Virus record (IMG/VR): IMGVR_UViG_3300046755_000023
Coordinates: 1 to 48,870 of that record
Length of the DNA stretch: 48,870 nt
Strand: one strand, 5' to 3'
DNA from: a virus
Shown: positions 39,701 to 48,695 of the stretch, piece after piece
Layout of the letters: the number at the start of each line of letters is the position of its first letter
Numbering within the stretch: position 1 is the first letter of the stretch
Notes under the pieces: model-generated
The model's database searches: none
What the model was told of the DNA's origin: nothing
Seen by the model: only the letters and a program-made list of their open reading frames with translations
Translations under genes and position numbers: made by a program

Positions 39701-41388
39701 GTACGATCTACAAAGAACGAACGAGGAGCGAGTCGAATATCTTCGAGAAATCTTCCGAATCCCGTGAGAGGTTCATCGAGTGTAGTAACTCTACCTAATG
39801 CTTTTATACCAGATTTTCCTAGCCTCAAAGCCGGACGACCTACAAATGCGGTAGAAAGGGCACCTATAGCTCCTCCCGAATCCTCGTCCATATTCATCAT
39901 AGGACCGAGATACTCGTAGCCGAGTGCCTGACCTGCGCTAATAAAAGCCTCATCAGAAACGAGGGTAGCCATAAACGGGCTGTTGGTGTACATGGCACCG
40001 CGAGTAACTGCTGTTAAGCGATTCTCCATGTTACCCTTACGAGTACGAGCCTGATCGAGAGTCAGTTCAATTCCATTCTTTGTTCCGTCATCGATCCGAA
40101 TAATCGTCGATCCGTCTGTCTTCGCTTTCTCTGCGATGTTGATAGCCGAATCGTACTCGGTGATATTCTTGTTGAGCTTACGTACGGCTTCTGCGTGGGC
40201 ACGGTCTTCGAGAGCATTTCCGATTGCTCCCTTGTAGCCCACCTTACGGGAGAAGAACCCACCGATACCTGCTTGAAATTTACGGAAAGATTTGCCCCAT
40301 ACCGTCTTTCTATCCGCGATCTCGATCAAACGGATAGCGTCAACAGGATTGAGTGCGCCATACTTAGTAGGATTTTTTGCTACTTCTTCAGCGAGACGAT
40401 CCGCCTGTCTGTTCCCTTTTGAAAGGGTCATCGCACCGAGCTTGGCTGACACAGCCGCATTAGGTGCAAAGAACGAAAGAATTTTCTCGCCGAGACTGAG
40501 TTCGTCGAAGCCGTAATCGAGGAGAGCATCTCCTGCTGCGTCGTTGATGATCGGTGTTACGAGCTTGGTACCGTCGCGTAGGGTCGGTTCGTACACGGAA
40601 TCGTACGCCTCTTGACCGTAGCGTTCGATGTACATTTCTTTGAGGCGTTCATTCGTACGTTTTGCGAATGACGTATTGAAGCCTATGTTAGAAAGAGCCA
40701 CACGATTGCGAACTAGACGCTCCTGTACGTCCGGGGCAACTTTTTGCCACTGCTCTGCGATAGAAGTGCCTTCCATAATCGAGCGGGCTACTGCGGATAC
40801 TGCCTGTGGACCGTACGTGTTGAATACGTCGTAGCCCCCAAAGAAGGCATCTTTTCCGAAGTCTTCTGCTTGACGTGTGAATTCCGTGAAGAATTCACCG
40901 CTGCGAAACTCTGCGTTCAAAAGTTCTTGTGCGCGGGGATCGATTACGTGCTTTTTGATGGCGTCGTTTAAGCGAATACGCGACTCGGAGTATTCTGTAA
41001 ATTCTTGCTGTTCTGACGAAACTATGCCAAAAAGTCTTCGTTCCCCTTCGAGTCCTTCAGGTATATCCGGAACACGCTTTCCCGTTTCGGAAATCTTTGT
41101 TCCCGGTATGTCGGCCTGTGTGAGTGATGGAATTTGTGTACGATTGTACGCATCAATCTGTTGTGCAATCTTTGTCATTGCACTGTTGTCACCGGCATTA
41201 GCCTGATCGATAAGAGACGGACGTACTTCTGCAGAACCGATAGTTGTCACATTGCCCGAAAGAACGTCTTCGATGTTGATCATCGGATCGACGGCTGGCT
41301 TCATAGCCTCTGCTTCGACAGCCTTTCGCACAGGCTGCGTAGCAACTTCGAGATTCGCTTGGGGGATCAACGGTTGTTGTTCAGCCAT
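36754..41388 (-). CDS. Very large internal virion protein
   Basis: This 1544-aa, mostly helical protein is the biggest gene here. Size, long coiled-coil-like stretches and position after other virion genes fit the podovirus internal core/ejection proteins (compare T7 gp16). I see no clear lytic transglycosylase motif; the lytic domain may instead be in the protein at 9949-12267. It overlaps the neighbours by 1 and 4 nt. Confidence 0.7.
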   Translation of the reverse strand: MAEQQPLIPQANLEVATQPVRKAVEAEAMKPAVDPMINIEDVLSGNVTTIGSAEVRPSLIDQANAGDNSAMTKIAQQIDAYNRTQIPSLTQADIPGTKISETGKRVPDIPEGLEGERRLFGIVSSEQQEFTEYSESRIRLNDAIKKHVIDPRAQELLNAEFRSGEFFTEFTRQAEDFGKDAFFGGYDVFNTYGPQAVSAVARSIMEGTSIAEQWQKVAPDVQERLVRNRVALSNIGFNTSFAKRTNERLKEMYIERYGQEAYDSVYEPTLRDGTKLVTPIINDAAGDALLDYGFDELSLGEKILSFFAPNAAVSAKLGAMTLSKGNRQADRLAEEVAKNPTKYGALNPVDAIRLIEIADRKTVWGKSFRKFQAGIGGFFSRKVGYKGAIGNALEDRAHAEAVRKLNKNITEYDSAINIAEKAKTDGSTIIRIDDGTKNGIELTLDQARTRKGNMENRLTAVTRGAMYTNSPFMATLVSDEAFISAGQALGYEYLGPMMNMDEDSGGAIGALSTAFVGRPALRLGKSGIKALGRVTTLDEPLTGFGRFLEDIRLAPRSFFVDRTFDDIGEAIGRTLTPQETRSFQQAARMMGNLTPEGREKVFSAIQNYNDIRGRILKNFEPSDELRAAAANGDQDAITQLAEKEAIFNQAQNAFTLSFAHASGLAPLQVMEQNAIKSAKGNMKGVLQAVDKQLQAEQYLQMSQLGINQLRRLVEESTGVDPSDRAYLEMFLNGFQDAADGQTMMLAERRREYMRVLNDYKEEVLKDPTAAIEGDTFDRLVELEIKLTPNALGNIAAEREILVKNMLDMDSALQVRIDAVEKLRGTDEYRVAMGRIAELMSDVRDAKVRRLGKSVYAEADEAMGDEKVDLTPAVTNLLERMGLTKASDYRTYFGSDSDFLRSRSGRFAFKALDDAAYRGLTEGMDLDADDMEELLLRVSTQELRDPTDPTRLVANEDYLGPNPSFIEIALHFSTKQSDEGLTFAPFLATPFEADELSRHMRNKARSMPDGDSARPYSETRDAIEDAIMANPQVATEMLNARSKYKQIIFDPTESRGSLGNRIANAQRKPEFESVGEGYFKRYDEGELPHTWHDPIGQQVGKILSGVDETDSRAALRLEMEDFNRFWSDGRMTVNNRGEWVYDLTIEGNSEQDFENIQKMLSNAIYVSWGDQVRTNVVSKTKLGSLGIAGSPVGGSYDFERIERARNLNKYFSVKVKTGPDTYETRQWFDAEKLISEENDIVKLVQKDTGVREQLADFRRFVNADTGDLADEARTFIELGQRAVRNLEQAAGVTDPLQFYERYVIGYAPGMVDDLRDTFIAGLKASDGEITDAEAQEVFNQGMVYMLTNGMLRRAEVAPVREFSYTALDGTKRQVETLSNAQQLAYDLGDKNTRAILGEFISEKHITFMEDMAEMMLIASGTGIAKYTPGGIRGISPNEMISRAFNIARGMVSPTYVGAEFAFRLLEEQKVSAFEIASESQDGARIMSLLMQDPKLVTDDDVRTFSTLVRSIALRETIRSGQKLSEYIPEDAIEAAMIQRQQETEQ

Positions 41389-43688
41389 CAGTTGCTACCT
41401 TCGGTTTCTCTGATTCTTTCGTATCGACCGTTTACTACGCTATATTTTCCGGGAAGTTGTTCGCCTGTTGATGTGTCCTTGAGGACAAACCCGGCAATGT
41501 TATTGCCGCTTACCGCTTCGAACATCTTACCTTCCATCGGTCCTAGTTCGGGTTGTGGAGCAGCAGCGGCAGGGGCGGGAGCAGCAGCGGTAGCATTGTT
41601 CGGCTGCAGAGTGAGTTCTGCCTGTGATCCGCCGCCTGTTTTGGTGACGGTTGCACTAGGTTCATCCCCAGCAGCTATGGTGTCGTCTTGTGCAGACGGA
41701 CCCCCCTGCTTTGACTTACGTACTACCTGTCCGTCGTACAGTTTGAAGGTGCCATCTTCTTCTTTTGTAAAGTACCCGTCTCGCTGTTTTCCTTTTAATG
41801 GATCAGGATCATCGTAAAGAAGAAACAGGGGTAGTCCACCCTGAGTTACGAGGCTGCGTGACTCTTCGCCGTGTTTGAAGTTGGCGAAAGAACCTCCGCC
41901 TCGTGCCGCACCCCGTTCCGAAAGCGCCTGACGAGTTACGTGATCATACGCAATAGCCGCGTCGATGACTCCCTTGTTGAAACGGGTGAGTTCACCCTCG
42001 CCACGACCATAACGTACGAGGACATCGAGTTGAGCGGCTTGATTCGCAAACTCTTCGCGTACGATAGACAGCTTCGCAAGAACCTGATCAGCCGTATCAA
42101 AATCACCGCCGAGACGCTCAAGCTGCTGGATGATGTCTTGGTTCGATAGACGACCAGAGGGATCGGCTGCACGAGCCATCTTAAACGCGAGGGCGATACG
42201 CAGCGACTGAGATTGTGCAAACAGTAAGCCTTGACCGGTTGCTTCACCGCGCTTTCGTGCGTCATCGACAAGCCCTTGAAAAGCTGCAAAGTCAGCTTCG
42301 CCGAGACCGTCGAGTGCTTCGTCCGAAACACCCAAGTCTCGAATAGCACTCCGGGTAATATCTCCTGCGATACGGAATATCTGCTTGAACTTAGAGTAAG
42401 CGACGGCATCGCCCTCGTTTTTTCTGAGTTCTGCTAGCTGATCTATCTGCTCTACAACGCTAGCGTTTGCCTGTTGATCTTTTAAGAGGGTGTCAAAGCT
42501 CTTTGTCTTGTATACACTCTTGCCGTAGTACATTTTCAAAACGTACTCGGATTTACTCTCTTTGGCAAAGTTTACTACTTCGTACGGGCTACTTCCGCCC
42601 GTTGACATGCCAGTTTGCGGACTCCACATGTGAGGTACGAGCATAAACACGCCGTTTTCAAACGTACCCGTAGCGTTGTGTTCCTCTAGTTGTGTATAGA
42701 CAGAATCATAATTGTCGAGAGTGTAGAGAGATTTTTGAGGTTGCAAGCCGTCGATGTCAGGAATATCTCCCGCGTTTATGGCGCTTGCAAAATACGTAAC
42801 TTTCAGTTTCGGGTCTTTTCCCGGAAGGTCTACGGCATCTTCCCATTCTCCGAATACTCCCTCCGGACTAGGTGAACTCAAGAACTTACCCGTGTGATCG
42901 TAGGCCATAGCCTGACCGTCAGTGTTCAAGATGACCGGTCCGTACTCTTTCGAGCCGTCACCTAAGTCAACGCTCCACGCACCGACTGCCCGTTCACCAC
43001 CCGGCATACCTTTTATGACTTGAGTGGCTGCTGCAGTATCCGTGATCGAAGGCACACCGATACGTCGACCGAGTTTACGCCAGTTATCCATCCACGAGTA
43101 TTCTTTTGCGTCCCATTGAATCACGAGACGTTCGTCTTCAGGAACTTTCGCATTCTCAGCCATAATAGCTAGACGGCCATTGTTGATACGTCCGTCGAGT
43201 TGTTTGTACGCGTCAGGATCGGTAATCAGTTTAGTTAGGGATTCTTCGCTACGAAGAAGAGGCTCAATCTGAGAAAATAAGGCACGAGCAGAGTTACCAC
43301 TACCCGAAAAGTCATCGTTGTAAAAGTTGATGCGGGTATCATCACTGCCGACAAACCACTTAGGGTCGATTTTATCTTCGGTCTTCGCAGTGGTTTGAAG
43401 CGATCCGAGCAAACTCATCGTATCTTCTTCGGTGATAACGTCACCCTTGTACGTACCAAAGATATCGATGCCGCCCTGCTCCTCTAGTGCTTTTCGACCC
43501 TCTTGGATGTACGCGGTTATGGCATCAACGTTTTTATTGTTGAAATCGTCGCCGAGACCTGCCGTAATAACGGCGCTATTCAGGGCATTTAGCCGAGCCT
43601 TCTCCGCCTTACGTTCTTCTGAGCGCATTCCGATGTTTTGCGTAAAACCTTGTACGAGTCCTGATGCAAGCGCGTATCCCACACCCAT
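41388..43688 (-). CDS. Internal virion/structural protein
   Basis: This 766-aa protein has an N-terminal helical part (MGVGYALASGLVQGFTQNIG), a mixed middle, and an Ala/Pro-rich linker near the C-terminus (about 690-715) followed by a small folded end. It is one nucleotide from the 1544-aa gene. By position it is likely an ejection or tail-associated protein. No family recognised. Confidence 0.65.
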   Translation of the reverse strand: MGVGYALASGLVQGFTQNIGMRSEERKAEKARLNALNSAVITAGLGDDFNNKNVDAITAYIQEGRKALEEQGGIDIFGTYKGDVITEEDTMSLLGSLQTTAKTEDKIDPKWFVGSDDTRINFYNDDFSGSGNSARALFSQIEPLLRSEESLTKLITDPDAYKQLDGRINNGRLAIMAENAKVPEDERLVIQWDAKEYSWMDNWRKLGRRIGVPSITDTAAATQVIKGMPGGERAVGAWSVDLGDGSKEYGPVILNTDGQAMAYDHTGKFLSSPSPEGVFGEWEDAVDLPGKDPKLKVTYFASAINAGDIPDIDGLQPQKSLYTLDNYDSVYTQLEEHNATGTFENGVFMLVPHMWSPQTGMSTGGSSPYEVVNFAKESKSEYVLKMYYGKSVYKTKSFDTLLKDQQANASVVEQIDQLAELRKNEGDAVAYSKFKQIFRIAGDITRSAIRDLGVSDEALDGLGEADFAAFQGLVDDARKRGEATGQGLLFAQSQSLRIALAFKMARAADPSGRLSNQDIIQQLERLGGDFDTADQVLAKLSIVREEFANQAAQLDVLVRYGRGEGELTRFNKGVIDAAIAYDHVTRQALSERGAARGGGSFANFKHGEESRSLVTQGGLPLFLLYDDPDPLKGKQRDGYFTKEEDGTFKLYDGQVVRKSKQGGPSAQDDTIAAGDEPSATVTKTGGGSQAELTLQPNNATAAAPAPAAAAPQPELGPMEGKMFEAVSGNNIAGFVLKDTSTGEQLPGKYSVVNGRYERIRETEGSN

Positions 43689-43691
43689 AAC

Positions 43692-44243
43692 TTACGACTC
43701 CTTCTTCTTCATAGTCATAAAGTTTTCCTCACGCGGAGGTTGAGGTTCCTGACCTCGACGAATACCCTCGTTGATCGTCTCACTGACGTACGCGAACATA
43801 GCCGGGTTGTTGTCACGCATCATCGTGAAGAACGTCTTGTCGTCCATTTCGTCTTCGATCAGGGCGTCGTCGTTCTCAAACAAACGATAGGGTACGTTTT
43901 CGTCCTCTGCTACAGACGCGATGTACATAGCCAGCGGACCCTTGATCAACAAGCCCACGTCCGGAGAGAAGCCGCCCTCTTGAAACGCCTGAAAAAGGTA
44001 CCCCTCGACGAGTGCCTCGACAGATGCACCCACCATGAGGAGCTTCATCATTTCTTCGCGTACGTGCGGTATCTCTAAAGAGTCTACGGCTCTACGGAGT
44101 ACGGCTTCCGGATCGACATCCTCTTGAGGCTTTCCCCACGGCCAACGCTCGTTGTCGGACGTGAGGCCGTAGCCCGGAGGTGCCATAGAGAACGGGTCTT
44201 TGGCCTCGATGGTACCACGTTGAGGCGTCTGCTCTTCGGCCAT
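43692..44243 (-). CDS. Hypothetical virion-module protein
   Basis: This 183-aa acidic protein (DSLEIPHVREEMMKLLMVGA; SPDVGLLIKGPLAMYIASVA) has two moderately hydrophobic segments that resemble tail-module chaperone/assembly proteins of marine phages. It lies 3 nt downstream of the 141-aa gene and 3 nt before the 766-aa gene. Function unknown. Confidence 0.6.
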   Translation of the reverse strand: MAEEQTPQRGTIEAKDPFSMAPPGYGLTSDNERWPWGKPQEDVDPEAVLRRAVDSLEIPHVREEMMKLLMVGASVEALVEGYLFQAFQEGGFSPDVGLLIKGPLAMYIASVAEDENVPYRLFENDDALIEDEMDDKTFFTMMRDNNPAMFAYVSETINEGIRRGQEPQPPREENFMTMKKKES

Positions 44244-44246
44244 TAC

Positions 44247-44672
44247 TTATGCTCCTACCTTGATGTCACCGGGCTGCTTCGTTGCAATCGTCTTACGACC
44301 TTGCGGTGTCGTGACGCGAGTAGCGTACTTAGCGGAGAAGTCACGCATCTGCTGGTTCGAGCTTTCGGTGAGCATACGACTCACGGCGGAGGCCACTCGC
44401 GGATCAGACTGTACTAACCTTTGAGCCGGGTCCATACGCATCGCACGAGTGGCGGGTTGACCACGAGTCAACTCGGCAACGGAACGAGGACGTGCCGCTT
44501 CGGGTGCCGTGAACGGCTGTACGCCCTTCATGCCCGACTTACCTTCCATCGCTCCCATACTTACAAGAAACGACTCGGCTAGGCCCATGCCTTCCTTCTT
44601 TTCTGTGCCGCCACCTGTTCCGCCAGTAACTGCGGCGATGCCGAGAGGAATGAGTGCTGTCAAAAGATTCAT
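44247..44672 (-). CDS. Hypothetical virion-module protein
   Basis: This 141-aa protein has a hydrophobic Gly-rich N-terminus (MNLLTALIPLGIAAVTGGTG) that could insert in membrane or be packaged, then a basic C-terminal half. It is in the same operon as the internal virion proteins. No family recognised. Confidence 0.6.
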   Translation of the reverse strand: MNLLTALIPLGIAAVTGGTGGGTEKKEGMGLAESFLVSMGAMEGKSGMKGVQPFTAPEAARPRSVAELTRGQPATRAMRMDPAQRLVQSDPRVASAVSRMLTESSNQQMRDFSAKYATRVTTPQGRKTIATKQPGDIKVGA

Positions 44673-44681
44673 CGTTATCCT

Positions 44682-46031
44682 CTATTTATTCGCGTACCAC
44701 AAGGCCAACCAGTTGCCGATACCGGCAGCGAGTTGATCCTTTTGTTGTTGATTGTAAAGTGACTTAGAGTTAGCAAACTCCATTGCCATTATACCTACTT
44801 CGTGTTGTCTTTGCAAGTACGATTCGTTTTTCTGGAAGTTCCACGCTGCGTTGTCGCGGTACTTTTGCCACAAGTTGTTCAGGGAGTTCTGACTTGCATT
44901 GAACAGGTTTTGTGCGTTGATACGGTTCGTTTCATTTTGCACGGCAGTGTCGGCAGTGTTGACTTGTCTGCGCCACTGTACGTTCGACTGATCTACAGCA
45001 TATTGCATGTTTGCATTGAACTTTTCGCGGTTGTCACGCATCGCAGCGTTGAACTGACCTTGTGCGTTGATCTCGCCCGCATTGAACTGATCCGTCGCAG
45101 CTTTCCGGTTAGCGTTTGCCGTTTCGACTTGTGATCCGAGTTCGGCGAAGAACTCTTCAACTTGCAATTCGTTCTTTGCATTGAACTGCTGGCGGGCGTT
45201 CTCTTCGGCAGAGTCTTTGAAGACGGCTTGCGTCAAGGCGTTGTACGAAAGGGTATCCGCTTTTTGCTGAGAGTCGAGGTTTTTTGTTTCGGTAGCAAGG
45301 AGAAGCTGTGCGTTTGTGACGGCACCCTGCAAGCGGGCGGAAAGGTTCGCCTTGTCCATAGCCGCAATCTGTGCGGAGTTAGCGAGAGCAGTTTGCTGCT
45401 GGTTGTTGAGATTTTGTAGCTGGATCGTGGCGTACTTGTTAGCGTCTTGTGCGGCGATGACGACGCCCGACTCCATGACGGCCTGTGTCATAGCGGCTGC
45501 GGCCATCGACGACGAACCCAAGCCACGAGCCTGCATGATGCCCGCTACTTTTCGTACCCCCGGCGCGGCCCATGCGGGCATAGGCTTGCCTTCCTCGATA
45601 CTTCCGAGAAGCTCTCCGAGTTGGTACTGGACGGTAGCACGTTCGTCGAGTTCTTGAGTGGCAGCGGTTGCCATCGCCCCCGGAGAGAGCGTACCCTCAA
45701 CTTGGGTCATGTCGATCTGTGGTGCGACCTCGATCTGTGCCGCTTCCATCGCACCGATTTGTGGTGTGATCTGCTCGATTCCGGCGACCGTACCGAGACC
45801 TACGGTCGGTGCGGCGGGTGCGGCTACGTCGATATCAGTTGTCGGGGCGAGACCTGTCGGAGCTAAAACAGGACCGGCGAGTTGTGCCCCTGTCGTTGTC
45901 TGTATCTCACCGGTCTGTACTGTCGGACGTACCACATCGACTTGCGGCACTCCTGCCTGTTGTCCGGCTGCAAGTGCGCCGACTTCGTTCATCAGGTCTG
46001 CGTCGGTGGATATCTTGTTCGCTTCTGCCAT
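44682..46031 (-). CDS. Helical internal virion protein
   Basis: This 449-aa protein has a Pro/Val/Thr-rich N-terminal third and a long Gln/Asn/Ala-rich helical C-terminal region (residues 200-440, e.g. QLQNLNNQQQTALANSAQIA) with repeated NxxxQFNA motifs. This matches the glutamine-rich, coiled-coil core proteins ejected by podoviruses (T7 gp14/gp15-like role). Inference is from composition and context. Confidence 0.65.
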   Translation of the reverse strand: MAEANKISTDADLMNEVGALAAGQQAGVPQVDVVRPTVQTGEIQTTTGAQLAGPVLAPTGLAPTTDIDVAAPAAPTVGLGTVAGIEQITPQIGAMEAAQIEVAPQIDMTQVEGTLSPGAMATAATQELDERATVQYQLGELLGSIEEGKPMPAWAAPGVRKVAGIMQARGLGSSSMAAAAMTQAVMESGVVIAAQDANKYATIQLQNLNNQQQTALANSAQIAAMDKANLSARLQGAVTNAQLLLATETKNLDSQQKADTLSYNALTQAVFKDSAEENARQQFNAKNELQVEEFFAELGSQVETANANRKAATDQFNAGEINAQGQFNAAMRDNREKFNANMQYAVDQSNVQWRRQVNTADTAVQNETNRINAQNLFNASQNSLNNLWQKYRDNAAWNFQKNESYLQRQHEVGIMAMEFANSKSLYNQQQKDQLAAGIGNWLALWYANK

Positions 46032-46033
46032 CG

Positions 46034-46246
46034 TTACCTAATTCCCATAAATACGGAGACGACCATAGCCACGACTAAAACCGTGCTACCCATAATCATT
46101 GCTTCCAGCCGCCACATGCGCTTGTCCAACGAGTCTAGCTTGCCATGAACCAACTCACGAAACATGGCACACTCCTTCTCGTGCGCCTCTAGCTGCAGTT
46201 GTGTCTTCATCTCTTGCTGCACAGTCTGCTCCACCGCCAGTTTCAT
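46034..46246 (-). CDS. XhlA-like coiled-coil membrane protein
   Basis: This 70-aa protein has an N-terminal amphipathic helix with HEKECAMFRELVHGKLDSLDKRMWRLE and one C-terminal membrane helix (MIMGSTVLVVAMVVSVFMG), the plan of hemolysin XhlA-type phage proteins associated with lysis. It lies apart from the main lysis cluster. Its ATG shares 1 nt with the previous stop. Confidence 0.6.
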   Translation of the reverse strand: MKLAVEQTVQQEMKTQLQLEAHEKECAMFRELVHGKLDSLDKRMWRLEAMIMGSTVLVVAMVVSVFMGIR

Positions 46247-46431
46247 CAGTCGGCGTCCGCAATGGTCAAGGTACCGGCGGCGACTTGTCGCAGAATCTCA
46301 GCATAGTGAGTATTATCCGGGTCTAGTGGTATAGACAGATGTTGACCATCAATAACAGCTTTGATAGATGCGTTTTCACCTGATATAGAACCAAGCACAT
46401 ACTGAGCAAATGTGATATTCATTCCATCCAT
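46246..46431 (-). CDS. Small tail-module protein
   Basis: This 61-aa protein (MNITFAQYVLGSISGENASI..., IPLDPDNTHYAEILRQVAAG, LTIADAD) belongs to a recurrent small family found beside fibre genes in marine phages. Function unknown. A likely alternative start is the second Met. Confidence 0.65.
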   Translation of the reverse strand: MDGMNITFAQYVLGSISGENASIKAVIDGQHLSIPLDPDNTHYAEILRQVAAGTLTIADAD

Positions 46432-46433
46432 AA

Positions 46434-47531
46434 TTACATCTCCGCATCAAAAGCAATGAACGAGGTTTTATTGTTGTTTGACATTAGCTGAGAACCTTGT
46501 CCGCTTGTTAGACCGCTGGCAACATTTACCTCTAAATTAACTAACTCTGGGCCAGAACCGTCGCCCCCGATTGCGGGTGTGCTACTGCAAGCAGTGTTAC
46601 CACCTGAATGTGTGATGGCGTAATTAGATGCTGTTCCAGTTGTGCTAACGGATGGTGTTGCCCTCATAGTAACTGGCATATGATAGCTTCCCGCAGTCCC
46701 TGTGGTGCTTGTATTGCGTTGGGAATTATACCGATAATAATTACCATTAGCGTTAGCTGAATCTAGTCGATGATAATACCTCTGACACCTAGCCAACTCA
46801 TCGCCAAACGACCGATGCTCAAACGGCGTGTCCTGTTCGCCAAGTTCAAGCTGGACGCCGGTGATGTGGAAAGTAGCCGATGCTGTTCCAATTACGTTTG
46901 TTGCGCCTGTTGCTGAAATATTACCGGAACCAACCCAAGCCCCAGCAGTGCCAGAATAAGTTGAACCAACTCCAAGACCCCAAAAAACTTGAATGGACGC
47001 ACTGTTATCTGTAGGCCACGTTCCTGTAGTGTCACCTGCAACAGTTATTGTTTTCTTTTCCCAAGTATTTGCTGATGAAATTGAATAGGTAAAAGGATAA
47101 GATCGGTTAAACGCATTGTTTGCAAACGCACCACCAAAAGTGCCAGTTAAAGAACTTCTCACATAAAAAGATAGTGTTACTGTTTTTGCGTTTGCCGTAC
47201 CCCAATTTAGGTGGGCAACATTCAAGCCCTCTAGCTTTTGCCCGACATAACATAGTTGTGTTGCAGCTAAACTTGTGTCAGCGGTTCCCGTAGTTAAAAG
47301 CGCAGAATATTGAAAGTCTGTTGGTGATGTTGATGACTGTTGAATAGTCATAGTTCCATCAGTATCTTCAACAGCAAAAAATCTATCTAAATAATATACT
47401 TGCGATGATGTTAGGGTAGAACTAGATGTACCCCGCTGCGCCACCTGCATCGCACCGTTGATAATTAGGTTCCTGTTCGACAACGCCGTCTGCGAACCAA
47501 TCAGTGCGGCGAGTTCTGCTGCCTTACTCAT
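46434..47531 (-). CDS. Tail fibre / receptor-binding candidate
   Basis: This 365-aa protein starts with NLIINGAMQVAQRGTS, a motif typical of phage fibre or carbohydrate-binding tips, followed by a jelly-roll-like beta region (LDRFFAVEDTDGTMTI; VTLSFYVRSSLTG; FHITGVQLELGEQDTPFEHR). The C-terminal third is variable-looking. It is the last of a run of tail tip genes and is the best receptor-binding candidate. Confidence 0.75.
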   Translation of the reverse strand: MSKAAELAALIGSQTALSNRNLIINGAMQVAQRGTSSSTLTSSQVYYLDRFFAVEDTDGTMTIQQSSTSPTDFQYSALLTTGTADTSLAATQLCYVGQKLEGLNVAHLNWGTANAKTVTLSFYVRSSLTGTFGGAFANNAFNRSYPFTYSISSANTWEKKTITVAGDTTGTWPTDNSASIQVFWGLGVGSTYSGTAGAWVGSGNISATGATNVIGTASATFHITGVQLELGEQDTPFEHRSFGDELARCQRYYHRLDSANANGNYYRYNSQRNTSTTGTAGSYHMPVTMRATPSVSTTGTASNYAITHSGGNTACSSTPAIGGDGSGPELVNLEVNVASGLTSGQGSQLMSNNNKTSFIAFDAEM

Positions 47532-47893
47532 GCGAGGTCTCCCAATACGCCCATACCGCCGCCGCCGTCTACACGGGTTCCAGCATCAGCATCAAACAAA
47601 TCAAGTGCTATGCTCCCTGTAGCTAGAGTGCTGTAACACAAGACTCTGTTGTCATTAGATTTTGAAGAGCAAACACCAGTATAATTGACATTATTCATAC
47701 TGTTGGTAAAAGAAAAGGTGTAATCACCAGTTCCGTTATCTGTTCCAGATGAAATATTGTGCGAGTCTAATGCCGTAGCAGTTTGGTCTGTTCTACACCA
47801 CGCCTTTGCCGTACCCTCTGCGACAGTAGACATGCCCACGCTGTTGTTCCCGCTGGCATCTTTGAGGGTGTTTACTCTAAGTTCACTAGCCAT
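47528..47893 (-). CDS. Tandem fibre cassette protein 1
   Basis: This 121-aa, Asn/Ser/Thr-rich protein starts MASELRVNTLKDASG and ends GVLGDLA. It is paralogous in layout to the next two genes: a leader of the 'L.V.T' type, a mid NNGTGDYTFSFTN-like strand, and the same C-terminal GDLA. It may be a small fibre or fibre tip alternative. Confidence 0.7.
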   Translation of the reverse strand: MASELRVNTLKDASGNNSVGMSTVAEGTAKAWCRTDQTATALDSHNISSGTDNGTGDYTFSFTNSMNNVNYTGVCSSKSNDNRVLCYSTLATGSIALDLFDADAGTRVDGGGGMGVLGDLA

Positions 47894-48341
47894 TATGCGA
47901 GGTCTCCCAAGACTGCTGCATCATTATAGTCACGGTCTAGGGCTATAAAATTATTGATAGACGTAACATACCCCTGATGCACTCTGTATAAAGATGAGGT
48001 TCTAGGCGTCAGGTTGTCATACACCTGCATAGCGACCAATCCTGTGTCTCCGCTTTCTTTATCTCCCGATTGTGCGAAGACAGAATAGGTGGCGTTATTC
48101 ATATTATTTGTCAGCGTAAAAGAAGTATCACCTGTTCCGTTATCTGTAAGGCTAGAATTGTTAAAACTACCTAGCACAGATGTTGAACTGTCCGTATCAA
48201 AATTACACCGATGTTTTACCAGCCCCTGCTGCAAATTCGTTGTGGTCGAGTTTCCCTCGCCTGTCACCGCAATAGACCCAGCCGTGGTTACGCCTGTAAT
48301 TGTATCGACTTTGAGTATGCTTGCCATTATGCGAGGTCTCC
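47530..48341 (-). repeat. Shared junction sequence of fibre cassettes (three copies)
   Basis: The minus sequence GGAGACCTCGCAT recurs at 47542-47530, 47907-47895 and 48341-48329. The last two continue identically as AATGGC (total 19 nt). It encodes the GDLA end of one gene and supplies both ribosome site (GGAG) and start for the next, so cassettes can be exchanged without breaking frame. Confidence 0.75.
47893..48327 (-). CDS. Tandem fibre cassette protein 2
   Basis: This 144-aa protein (MASILKVDTITGVTTAGSIA... NGTGDTSFTLTNNMNNATYS... AVLGDLA) shares the start, core strand and GDLA end with its neighbours but differs between them. Stop and next ATG overlap by 1 nt in the shared junction sequence. 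Confidence 0.7.
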   Translation of the reverse strand: MASILKVDTITGVTTAGSIAVTGEGNSTTTNLQQGLVKHRCNFDTDSSTSVLGSFNNSSLTDNGTGDTSFTLTNNMNNATYSVFAQSGDKESGDTGLVAMQVYDNLTPRTSSLYRVHQGYVTSINNFIALDRDYNDAAVLGDLA

Positions 48342-48695
48342 GTGGGCTACAGCCATAACATTTTTCTCTGGGCGACTTTGGTCAGAAGACAGAAAAGAAT
48401 AGTCACGGAAACTTCCAGTGGTTAAGTCTGAAACCTGAGTAAAAGAACCGCCAGAAGTGTGTCTATTACATGCAGTTACAACAAAATTAGCGTCTGCCAT
48501 GCTATTAGTAAAACTAACCTGTGTCTGCCCCGTAGTAGAAGGGTTATCCGTAGTAGAGGACACATTAAAACTGCCGTTTACAGTTGAATCACTACTGTGA
48601 TTACACCAAACTTTAGAGGGGCTTTGCTTAGTCAGTGTCGCAGCAGACGTACCATCCTTCGCAGCAATCGTGTCTACATTCAATACGCTAGTCAT
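48327..48695 (-). CDS. Tandem fibre cassette protein 3
   Basis: This 122-aa protein (MTSVLNVDTIAAKDGTSAAT... TGQTQVSFTNSMADANFVVT... VAHGDLA) is the third cassette. ATG at 48695 overlaps the upstream stop as ATGA. GGAG inside the upstream codons serves as ribosome site. Confidence 0.7.
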   Translation of the reverse strand: MTSVLNVDTIAAKDGTSAATLTKQSPSKVWCNHSSDSTVNGSFNVSSTTDNPSTTGQTQVSFTNSMADANFVVTACNRHTSGGSFTQVSDLTTGSFRDYSFLSSDQSRPEKNVMAVAHGDLA

